Source: Maribacter aquivivus
GTDB taxonomy: Bacteria; Bacteroidota; Bacteroidia; Flavobacteriales; Flavobacteriaceae
Direction of reading: 5' to 3'
DNA: 64,000 bases
NCBI RefSeq assembly: GCF_900142175.1
Contig: NZ_FQZX01000001.1
Coordinates: 248,001 to 312,000, forward strand
The translations under genes were made by a program, and so were the position numbers. The notes beneath the pieces were generated by a model. That model worked only from the letters and a program-made list of their open reading frames with translations, did not search any database and was not told the DNA's origin. Positions 46,550 to 54,803 of the stretch are shown one piece after another (within the stretch, counting starts at the first letter, position 1; each line of letters opens with the position of its first letter).

Positions 46550-48562
46550 ATGAAACTCTTAGCGTTTATTCCTATCAGATTAACGCTTTTACTCATCCTT
46601 GGAATTTTAATAGGTTACTTTTTTTCCTTTAACTTATTATATACTCTTCTTTTCACAACTTTTCTTTTTCTACTATTAGCTTTTATTTTCTTTTTTGAAA
46701 AGAATACAAAATCGATTTTATTTGGAACCATTGCCGCGCTAACATTCGTATCATTAGGCATTTTTAGTTACACTGCTGCACAACCTAAATATTATAGCAG
46801 TCACTACAGCAATCACCAAAATACCAGTAACGAACTGTGGACGTTAAAAATCAAAGAAGTTCTAAAACCTAATCAGTTTTCGACCCGCTATTTAGCCTTG
46901 GTAAAAAGTATTGGTAATGAACATGTAAGTGGCACTATTCTTCTCACCATACCAAAAGATGCAGTGAATTTAAACTTAGCTATCGATGATGAATTTGTTA
47001 CTTACGCCAAAGTCAAACCTATTTCTTCTCCACTAAACCCTCATCAATTTAATTATAAAAAATATCTGGAGAATCTAGGTGTATATCATAGTATACGAAT
47101 AGAACATGATAAGCTTGTGAAAATTAAAAGTTCGCAAACTACCCTTCTCGGCATCGCAGCAAGAGCTCGAAATCATATTATTAAAAAACTTGATAAAGAA
47201 AATTTTGGAGCAGATGAATTAGGAGTCATACAGGCACTATTGCTTGGGCAGCGTTCAGATATTTCAGAAGAAACGTATACCAACTACCAGAAAGCTGGTG
47301 CTGTGCATATTTTAGCAGTATCTGGTTTACACATTGGTATTTTACTCTTGGTTATTCAATTTCTATTGAGTCCGATGAAAAACATACCTAATGGGCGAAC
47401 CTTTATTTTAATTCTATCAGTTCTCTTTTTATGGGGTTTTGCTTTTATTGCCGGGTTGTCTGCTAGTATTATTCGTGCTACTACGATGTTCACCTTTGTG
47501 GCATATGCATTATATTTAAACAGACCCAGCAACACCTTCAATATACTTGCGCTTTCCATACTATTTATTCTACTATTTATCAATCCGAATTTATTGTTTC
47601 AAGTCGGATTTCAAATGAGCTATGCAGCTGTTTTTGCTATACTTTGGATTTTTCCCTTGCTTAAACAATTATGGTTTCCGAAGAATAAAGTGGTACGCTA
47701 CTTTTGGCAATTGCTATGTGTTAGTATAGCCGCACAATTAGGAGTTCTACCAATTAGTTTATTCTATTTTCATCAGTTTCCTGGACTGTTCTTTATTTCG
47801 AATTTAGTGATTGTACCTGCTTTGGGAGTGATTCTTGGTATGGGAATTTTAGTGATTGCATTATCACTATTAAACTGGCTCCCCACTAAATTAGTATGGT
47901 TTTATAATGAAATCATTGGTTTAATGAATAGCTTAATAGCTTGGGTGGCAAAACAAGAAAGTTTTATTTTCAGTGCTATCTCTTTTGATTTTATTCAACT
48001 ATTGTTAAGTGTTTTGGTTCTGGTAATGGGCGTAGAACTTTGTACAAAACTCAACTACAAACGAATAGTTTTCTTCTTATTAAGTATTCTATGTTTTCAA
48101 GGTTGGACAATCTATCAGGAATATGAAACTCACAACAAGTCGCAAGTATTGGTGTTACATCAAACGAGAAAGAGTCTCATTTTTAACAAAAGCGGAGATG
48201 ATTTATCCATCTTAACAGATCTTGATAATAAACCTGATTATCTAATTTCTGATTATGTAACTGCTGAACGTATAGATTCTGTTCGATATTATTCTTTAAA
48301 AAATAGCTATGCTTTTGAAGATGAATTACTCTTGATCATTGATAGTACCGGAATTTATCCGAAGTCGGCATCCCATAAAATTCTACTAACACAATCACCA
48401 AAAATCAACCTAGATAGATTGCTAGACAGCATCAGTCCAAAAGTGATAATAGTAGATGGCAGTAACTACAAAAGCTATGTTGAACGCTGGGAAGCGACCT
48501 GTATAAAAAATAAAATCCCTTTTCACTATACTGGTGAAAAGGGAGCTTATTATTTTGAGTAG
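46550..48562 (+). CDS. comEC: ComEC/Rec2 family DNA-uptake channel protein
   Basis: 670 residues. An N-terminal DUF4131-like region with helices, then the competence domain with LLLGQRSDISEETYTNYQKA, HILAVSGLHIGIL and FIAGLSASIIRA, and many helices to about 530. The C-terminal about 140 residues do not contain the HxHxDH metallo-beta-lactamase motif of full-length ComEC, as in many Bacteroidota homologues. It should translocate single-stranded DNA across the inner membrane, but whether this organism is competent is not shown. A terminator stem for the opposite gene lies within its last codons. Confidence 0.88.
   Translation: MKLLAFIPIRLTLLLILGILIGYFFSFNLLYTLLFTTFLFLLLAFIFFFEKNTKSILFGTIAALTFVSLGIFSYTAAQPKYYSSHYSNHQNTSNELWTLKIKEVLKPNQFSTRYLALVKSIGNEHVSGTILLTIPKDAVNLNLAIDDEFVTYAKVKPISSPLNPHQFNYKKYLENLGVYHSIRIEHDKLVKIKSSQTTLLGIAARARNHIIKKLDKENFGADELGVIQALLLGQRSDISEETYTNYQKAGAVHILAVSGLHIGILLLVIQFLLSPMKNIPNGRTFILILSVLFLWGFAFIAGLSASIIRATTMFTFVAYALYLNRPSNTFNILALSILFILLFINPNLLFQVGFQMSYAAVFAILWIFPLLKQLWFPKNKVVRYFWQLLCVSIAAQLGVLPISLFYFHQFPGLFFISNLVIVPALGVILGMGILVIALSLLNWLPTKLVWFYNEIIGLMNSLIAWVAKQESFIFSAISFDFIQLLLSVLVLVMGVELCTKLNYKRIVFFLLSILCFQGWTIYQEYETHNKSQVLVLHQTRKSLIFNKSGDDLSILTDLDNKPDYLISDYVTAERIDSVRYYSLKNSYAFEDELLLIIDSTGIYPKSASHKILLTQSPKINLDRLLDSISPKVIIVDGSNYKSYVERWEATCIKNKIPFHYTGEKGAYYFE
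48503..48544 (-). terminator. Terminator of POT gene inside the comEC coding end
   Basis: An 11-bp perfect stem (48516-48526 and 48534-48544) with a 7-nt loop. On the minus strand it is followed by a T-rich tract (TTTTATTTTTT). It lies 25 bp past the POT transporter stop, within the last codons of comEC. Confidence 0.75.
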
Positions 48563-48568
48563 TATAAA

Positions 48569-50101
48569 TTAATGCACTTTACCCATCATTTTTTTAATCA
48601 ATGGAGATGCAACTAGTACTATTAATGCTGCACCTAGCGCGTATTTTGCAACAAGACCAAATCCATCTGTATAGATACCTAAAGTTTCGAAACCTCCAAC
48701 ATTTTTATCAGTGCTTTCAATTGCTAATTGTTTACCAATGAAACCTACAATCTGAAAAGCAAATGCTGATGCTAAAAACCATATACCCATCATAAATGCA
48801 ACGATTCGCTTAGGTGATAAATCGGTGATTTTTGATAATCCTACTGGCGACATTAATAATTCACCTACGGAGATTAAGAAGTACATAATTAACAAATAAG
48901 AAAAAGGTACCATACCATTCGAGTCAGCACTACCACTACTCATTGAAAGAATCAAGAAACTTATACCTGCAAATGCCAATCCTAAACCAAACTTATATGG
49001 TGTTCTAGGATCTAGATTTTTCTTCTTTAAATAGGTAAACAACATTGATATAGGAATAGATAATATGATGATATACATTGAATTTAATGCATTTGTTTGT
49101 GATGCATCTATAAAAGTCAAATTAACATTACGTGCAGCAAACAAAGTGATAATACTTCCTGAAAGTTCATGAAAACCCCAGAAAATTGTAATAAAAAATG
49201 TAAATAAAATAGCTACTATTAATTTTTTACGCTCTTCTGCAGTTGCCTCTATTAATATTTTCAATAGAAATGCACCAATTGCTATCGCAATTAAATAGAA
49301 GATAATATTTACAATGTTATTGCCCTCTAAAAAGCTACCTTTTTCCCCTAATGATTTGTAAGCAGAAAGTAAATAAGCAATCACAGGAACTGACAATACC
49401 GCTAAAATCGGTATCATTAAACCCTGTTTTACACCTAATATTGGTTTATCTAAAATAGTTTCAGTTGGAGGCAAACCTTTATCTCCAAATACATTTTTAT
49501 TAATACCACTCCAAAAAGCGATTAATCCTAATAACATACCAATACCTGCAAGACCAAAACCATAATGCCATCCATAAGTTTTACCTAACCAACCACAAAG
49601 TAATGGTGCAGCAAAACCTCCAATATTAATACCCATATAAAAGATAACAAAACCCGAATCTTTTCGAATATCACCATCTTTATAAAGAGAACCGACAAAA
49701 GTGGAAATATTCGGTTTAAAAAAACCATTCCCAACAACTATTAAAGCTAGGGCTAGAAAGAATGCATAATTGTTTTCTACAGCTAATACAAAATGTCCGA
49801 ATGCCATTAAAATACCCCCCAAAAAAATAGATTTACGCATGCCTAATATTTTATCAGATATGCGCCCTCCAATTACTGTAGATGCGTAAACCAATGAACC
49901 ATAAGAGGCATAAACCGCTGCCGCTGCAAAATCCCTAGTAGCTAATGCCTCAAAAACAACATTAACCATGTAAAGCGTTAGCAGTGCACGCATACCGTAG
50001 AAACTAAATCGCTCCCACAATTCAGCAAAAAACAAATAAAATAAACCTTTTGGATGCCCAAACAATTGCTGCTCTTCGACTGGTTTAATCGTATTTTCCA
50101 T
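48569..50101 (-). CDS. Proton-dependent oligopeptide (POT/PTR2) transporter
   Basis: 510 residues, about 14 helices. POT signatures: ELWERFSFYGMRALLTLYM (ExxERFxYYG type), GGRISDKILGMRKSIFLGG, and the FYMGINIGGFAAPLLCGWLG segment. It imports di- and tripeptides with protons. It lies 36 bp after the DPP-IV-like peptidase gene on the same strand, so peptides released outside could be imported by it. Confidence 0.95.
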   Translation of the reverse strand: MENTIKPVEEQQLFGHPKGLFYLFFAELWERFSFYGMRALLTLYMVNVVFEALATRDFAAAAVYASYGSLVYASTVIGGRISDKILGMRKSIFLGGILMAFGHFVLAVENNYAFFLALALIVVGNGFFKPNISTFVGSLYKDGDIRKDSGFVIFYMGINIGGFAAPLLCGWLGKTYGWHYGFGLAGIGMLLGLIAFWSGINKNVFGDKGLPPTETILDKPILGVKQGLMIPILAVLSVPVIAYLLSAYKSLGEKGSFLEGNNIVNIIFYLIAIAIGAFLLKILIEATAEERKKLIVAILFTFFITIFWGFHELSGSIITLFAARNVNLTFIDASQTNALNSMYIIILSIPISMLFTYLKKKNLDPRTPYKFGLGLAFAGISFLILSMSSGSADSNGMVPFSYLLIMYFLISVGELLMSPVGLSKITDLSPKRIVAFMMGIWFLASAFAFQIVGFIGKQLAIESTDKNVGGFETLGIYTDGFGLVAKYALGAALIVLVASPLIKKMMGKVH

Positions 50102-50137
50102 ATAATTAATTTAAAATTTTTGAGTGCTTAGTTTTGA

Positions 50138-52303
50138 TTAAAGTTTTTCTTTTATAAAATTGGTCATCTTATTGAAAAGGTGAATTCTTGTGTTTCCACC
50201 ATAAATTCCATGATTTTTATCAGGATAAATTCCCCAATCAAATTGCTTATCTGCCTGTATTAAAGCTTCGATCATTCGCATGGAGTTTTGCACGTGTACA
50301 TTATCATCTCCTGTACCATGTATTAACAAATAATCACCTTCTAACAACTGCGGATAATTAAATGGAGAGTTGTCATCATAACCACTTGGGTTTTCTTGCG
50401 GCGTTTGCATGTAGCGTTCCGTATAAATAGTATCATAAAAAGCCCATGATGTAACAGGCGCAACGGCAATTGCCATTTCAAAAGTATCGTTACCTTTTAA
50501 AATACAATTAGTTGACATAAAGCCACCATAGCTCCAACCCCATATACCGGTTCTTTCTTCATCTATATACGGTAATTCACTTAATTTTTTAGCTGCAGCA
50601 ATTTGATCTTCTACCTCATATTTGCCTAATTCTTTTTGAGTAACTTTTTTGAAATCTCTTCCTTTGAATCCGGTTCCACGACCATCTACACATGCTACAA
50701 TATACCCTTCCGCTACTAACATTTGGTGCCAGTAATCATTAGCGCCCATCCAACTATTACTGACATTTTGCGAACCAGGACCACTATACTGATACATAAA
50801 CAAAGGATACTTTTTTGAAGGATCAAAATCTTTAGGTTTGATCATGTACATATTAAGATCATTGCCATTAATAGAAATTGTAGAGAACTCTTTCGGACTC
50901 ACAGCATACCCTTCTAATCTCTTCAACAATTGACTATTGTCTTTTATATCTTTAATCTTCTTACCATTAATAGCTTGGTGTAAAGTATATACCTGAGGCA
51001 TTTCTGCACTAGAAAATGTATTAATGAAATATGTAAAATCAGTACTAAAAGAAGCGTTGTTTGTTCCTTTGATTACAGCTAAACCTTTTTTATCATCACC
51101 ACCGCTACTAATATTATAGACCCCACGGTTTATAGAACCATTTTCAGTTGATTGATAGTAAATTTTATCTTCATTTTGGTCGTAACCGTAGTATTTGGTT
51201 ACTTCCCAATCGCCTTTTGTAATCTGATTCATTAAACTACCATCTTCCCCATAAAGGTAAATATGGTTCCAGCCATCTTTTTCGCTAGTCCAAATAAAGC
51301 TATCATCTTCTAAAAATGTTAGGTTATCGGTAATGTCTACATACGCATCATCTTTTTCTTCTAACAAAACAGTTACTTCACCTTTTTTTGCATTTACCGC
51401 ATACATGGTTAAATGATCTTGATGCCTGTTCAAGGTTTGAACACTCAACATATTTTTATTATTCATCCATTTAATACGCGGAATGTAATACGCATTATTG
51501 GTGTTTACTGCAGAAATTGCTCCACTTGCAACATCTAAAAGATGCAACGTAACTATAGAATTGTTCTCACCAGCTTTTGGATATTTAAATACATGTGGTT
51601 GTTGGTATAATCCCGTACCATAAACATCCATAGAAAACTCTGGAACATTGGTTTCATCAAAACGAAGAAATGCAATTTTAGAACCATCGGCATTCCATTC
51701 AAAAGCACGAACAAAAGCAAACTCCTCTTCATAAACCCAGTCGGTAACACCATTGATGATTTTATTGGTTACTCCGTCAGTAGTAATCTGTCTGGTTTCT
51801 CCTGACACCATGTTAAAAATGTAAATATTATTACTCTTTACATAGGCAACCTGACTACCATTTGGAGATAATAACGGTTCTTGTATTTTGTCTGCACTAA
51901 TTTTCACTAACTTTTTTGTAGCTATATCGTACACATAAAAAATGCCTAAAGTAGAGTGTCTAAAAATAGGCTCTACTTCTGTAGATAATAAAATCTTTTT
52001 TTCATCTGAACTAAAATCATAAGATGAAAACGAAGGAATATCTGCTAAATCTGCAGAAGAAACTACTGTACCTACTTTTTCTAATGTTTTGTAATCGTAT
52101 TTATCAACCGTAGTAATTTGGCTGAACCTATTCGAATTAAGAACTGTATACTGGGTGCCATTCTTCATAGATCTAAGGGCATCCATCCCTTCTGTTCTAA
52201 AAGCGCCTTGATATATTTCAGCAACTTCAATCTGTTTTTCCTGTGCCCAAGTAATTGCAGTGAATGAAAGTAAAATCAACGCAAATAAGTGTGTTTTTCG
52301 CAT
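50138..52303 (-). CDS. Dipeptidyl peptidase IV-type S9 serine peptidase
   Basis: 721 residues. Signal peptide at 1-20 (ending TWA-Q), an N-terminal DPPIV beta-propeller (about 40-460), and a C-terminal alpha/beta hydrolase. Ser591 in GWSYGG, Asp near 666-667 in GTGDDNVH and His698 in DKNHGIYGG form the triad. A propeller EE motif (WVYEEEFAF) fits DPPIV, which binds the free N-terminus. It releases dipeptides with proline or alanine in second position. Upstream of the POT transporter. Confidence 0.95.
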   Translation of the reverse strand: MRKTHLFALILLSFTAITWAQEKQIEVAEIYQGAFRTEGMDALRSMKNGTQYTVLNSNRFSQITTVDKYDYKTLEKVGTVVSSADLADIPSFSSYDFSSDEKKILLSTEVEPIFRHSTLGIFYVYDIATKKLVKISADKIQEPLLSPNGSQVAYVKSNNIYIFNMVSGETRQITTDGVTNKIINGVTDWVYEEEFAFVRAFEWNADGSKIAFLRFDETNVPEFSMDVYGTGLYQQPHVFKYPKAGENNSIVTLHLLDVASGAISAVNTNNAYYIPRIKWMNNKNMLSVQTLNRHQDHLTMYAVNAKKGEVTVLLEEKDDAYVDITDNLTFLEDDSFIWTSEKDGWNHIYLYGEDGSLMNQITKGDWEVTKYYGYDQNEDKIYYQSTENGSINRGVYNISSGGDDKKGLAVIKGTNNASFSTDFTYFINTFSSAEMPQVYTLHQAINGKKIKDIKDNSQLLKRLEGYAVSPKEFSTISINGNDLNMYMIKPKDFDPSKKYPLFMYQYSGPGSQNVSNSWMGANDYWHQMLVAEGYIVACVDGRGTGFKGRDFKKVTQKELGKYEVEDQIAAAKKLSELPYIDEERTGIWGWSYGGFMSTNCILKGNDTFEMAIAVAPVTSWAFYDTIYTERYMQTPQENPSGYDDNSPFNYPQLLEGDYLLIHGTGDDNVHVQNSMRMIEALIQADKQFDWGIYPDKNHGIYGGNTRIHLFNKMTNFIKEKL

Positions 52304-52514
52304 AAATAATTGAATTTTGTTAAATCTCTCAAGTTTACCACTATTTCCTCAAAAAAACACGCTTTACAGTGAAAAAGAAAGCGGTTTTAACGCTTTGCCC
52401 TTAGAAACTAGATTATAGTCAATATGCTTATCTTTACAACCATAGAAATGTGTAGTATTTTTCTAAATCTAGACGTTTACACAACATCGAATATTAGTTG
52501 AAAGTTATACCTAA

Positions 52515-53831
52515 ATGACCAAGCCAATAAGCGGTTTCTCCAAGCTTACGAAAGAAGAAAAAATAGATTGGGTCACCACAAATTACACCCAAAATGCAAC
52601 GCAATCAAAGAAAATATTACAAACCTACTGGAATGAAAATTCTAGTATTCAGCAGTTGCATGATGAGTTTATTGAAAATACTCTGACCAATCTTTATATG
52701 CCATTAGGCATAGCCCCTAATTTTTTAATTAACCAGACACTTTATGCCATACCAATGGCTATCGAAGAAAGTTCAGTTATTGCAGCCGCTAGTAAGGCTG
52801 CAAAATTTTGGTTGAACAAAGGCGGATTTAAAGCTGAAATCATAGGCACCGAAAAAGTAGGTCAGGTACATTTTATTTTTAAAGGCGAAGCAACAAAGCT
52901 GAACTCCTTTTTTACGTACTTGAAACCTATTTTACTTGCCGAAAGTGCTTCTTTGACAACCAGTATGAAAAAAAGAGGTGGTGGTATTTCTGATATCGTT
53001 CTAAGAGATAAAATCAGCGAATTAGATCATTACTTTCAGCTACATGCTACTTTTCAAACGAAAGATGCTATGGGCGCTAATTTCATAAATAGCTGCTTAG
53101 AGCAATTTGCAGCTACCTTAAAAAAAGAAGCCGCAAATTATAATGAATTCTCAGCCTTAGAGAAAGATGTAGAAGTTGTAATGAGCATACTTTCTAACTA
53201 TGTACCCAATTGTACCGTTCGTGCAGAAGTTAGCTGCCCAGTTGAAGATTTAAAACTAGCAGCAGAATTAACGCCACAATATACCGCAGAAAAAATAATA
53301 CAGGCCATTAACATCGCTAAAGTAGAACCCTATAGGGCGGTTACACATAATAAAGGAATCATGAACGGTATTGATGCCGTTGTATTAGCTACAGGAAATG
53401 ACTTTAGAGCTGTTGAAGCTGGTGTACATGCATATGCCTGTAGAAATGGTCAATACAGTAGTTTAACACATGCCAATATTGAAAACGGAATTTTTAAATT
53501 CTGGATAGAATTACCCTTGGCATTAGGTACCGTTGGCGGACTAACAAACCTACATCCGTTAGTGAAACTGAATATGGAGATACTTCAACGACCATCTGCT
53601 GAAGAACTAATGCAAATTGTAGCGGTCGCGGGTCTAGCACAGAACTTTGCCGCAGTAAGTTCTTTGGTAACCACCGGAATTCAAAAAGGACATATGAAAA
53701 TGCACCTGATGAACATATTAAATCAATTAGGTGCAAATGAAAAAGAAAAGGCTACGTTAGTTGAGTATTTTAAAACCAAACCCGTTACGCACCACGGTGT
53801 AGAAATTCAGCTGAGTAACTTAAGAAAGTAA
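52515..53831 (+). CDS. HMG-CoA reductase, class II-type
   Basis: 438 residues. Early PLGIAPNFLIN and KAAKFWLNKGGFKAE regions, GTVGGLTNLHP-type segment, the ATGNDFRAVEAGVHAYA stretch with the catalytic Asp and nearby residues, and the catalytic His in GIQKGHMKMHLMN near the C-terminus. Class II is usually called degradative, but in mevalonate-pathway Bacteroidota this enzyme serves isoprenoid synthesis. It is followed after 7 bp by a GHMP kinase, supporting a synthetic role. Confidence 0.93.
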   Translation: MTKPISGFSKLTKEEKIDWVTTNYTQNATQSKKILQTYWNENSSIQQLHDEFIENTLTNLYMPLGIAPNFLINQTLYAIPMAIEESSVIAAASKAAKFWLNKGGFKAEIIGTEKVGQVHFIFKGEATKLNSFFTYLKPILLAESASLTTSMKKRGGGISDIVLRDKISELDHYFQLHATFQTKDAMGANFINSCLEQFAATLKKEAANYNEFSALEKDVEVVMSILSNYVPNCTVRAEVSCPVEDLKLAAELTPQYTAEKIIQAINIAKVEPYRAVTHNKGIMNGIDAVVLATGNDFRAVEAGVHAYACRNGQYSSLTHANIENGIFKFWIELPLALGTVGGLTNLHPLVKLNMEILQRPSAEELMQIVAVAGLAQNFAAVSSLVTTGIQKGHMKMHLMNILNQLGANEKEKATLVEYFKTKPVTHHGVEIQLSNLRK

Positions 53832-53838
53832 GGTATCT

Positions 53839-54747
53839 ATGAAAGAATTTTATAGTAATGGAAAATTATTGCTCACAGGCGAATACGCCATTCTTGATGG
53901 TGCAAAAGGTCTAGCATTACCTACATCTTTTGGACAATCATTAAAACTTAGAAATAAAAATTCTGAAACCATTCACTGGTTTAGTGTTGACGAGAATGAC
54001 GACACTTGGTTTTATGCTGAATTTTCTAAATTAGGTTTTAAAACTATTAATACAACTGATGAAGCCGTCTCAGATAGATTACAACAAATATTAACTGAAA
54101 CGCAAAAGTTTAATTCTGAGTTCTTATCACGTATTTCAGCATACAGTGTAATTGAAGCTAAAATTACCTTTCCTAAAGATTGGGGATTAGGCACATCTTC
54201 TACGCTAATAGCAAATATGGCAACATGGGCAGCCGTAAATCCATACCAATTGTTAGAAGCTACATTTGGCGGTAGTGGTTATGATATTGCATGTGCAACA
54301 CATAACACAGCAATTACCTACCAAAGAAATGGTTTTGAGCCCAAAATAAACAAGGTGTTTTTTAATCCTGATTTTAAAGATGATTTATTTTTTGTTTACC
54401 TAAACCAGAAAAAAAATAGTAGAGACGCCATTAATAGCTACCGTAGTTTAGACATTAATAAAGAGGCACTTATTACCAAAATCGATAGTATTACAGATAA
54501 GATATTATCTTGTACTGATTTAAAGGATTTTGAAGTCCTACTAGACCAACACGAAGCTATTTTATCAGAAGCACTTCAAACACCTACTATTAAAAACACT
54601 CTTTTTTCTGATTACTCCAGAACTATTAAAAGCTTAGGTGCATGGGGCGGAGATTTTGTGCTAGCAACAGGCACTGAAGATGACATGCAATACTTCAAGA
54701 AAAAAGGATACAACACCGTAGTCCCCTATTCAAAAATGATACTATAA
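53839..54747 (+). CDS. GYDIA family GHMP kinase
   Basis: 302 residues of the GHMP kinase fold. The N-terminal segment ends in GKLLLTGEYAILDGAKGLALP, the ATP-binding loop is GLGTSS at 116-121, and GGSGYDIA at 144-151 contains the Asp that in mevalonate kinases acts as base. The family is named for GYDIA. Its substrate is not firmly known; next to HMG-CoA reductase, mevalonate or a phosphomevalonate is the best guess. Followed by a strong terminator. Confidence 0.88.
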   Translation: MKEFYSNGKLLLTGEYAILDGAKGLALPTSFGQSLKLRNKNSETIHWFSVDENDDTWFYAEFSKLGFKTINTTDEAVSDRLQQILTETQKFNSEFLSRISAYSVIEAKITFPKDWGLGTSSTLIANMATWAAVNPYQLLEATFGGSGYDIACATHNTAITYQRNGFEPKINKVFFNPDFKDDLFFVYLNQKKNSRDAINSYRSLDINKEALITKIDSITDKILSCTDLKDFEVLLDQHEAILSEALQTPTIKNTLFSDYSRTIKSLGAWGGDFVLATGTEDDMQYFKKKGYNTVVPYSKMIL

Positions 54748-54780
54748 AAAAAGAGCATCCAAATTGGATGCTCTTTTTTT
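54746..54780 (+). terminator. Terminator after the GHMP kinase
   Basis: A 12-bp core stem (54749-54760 and 54766-54777) extended by A and T runs, 5-nt loop. It also suits the convergent foldase gene on the minus strand. Confidence 0.88.
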
Positions 54781-54803
54781 ATATATAAATCTTAAAATGA
54801 CTA

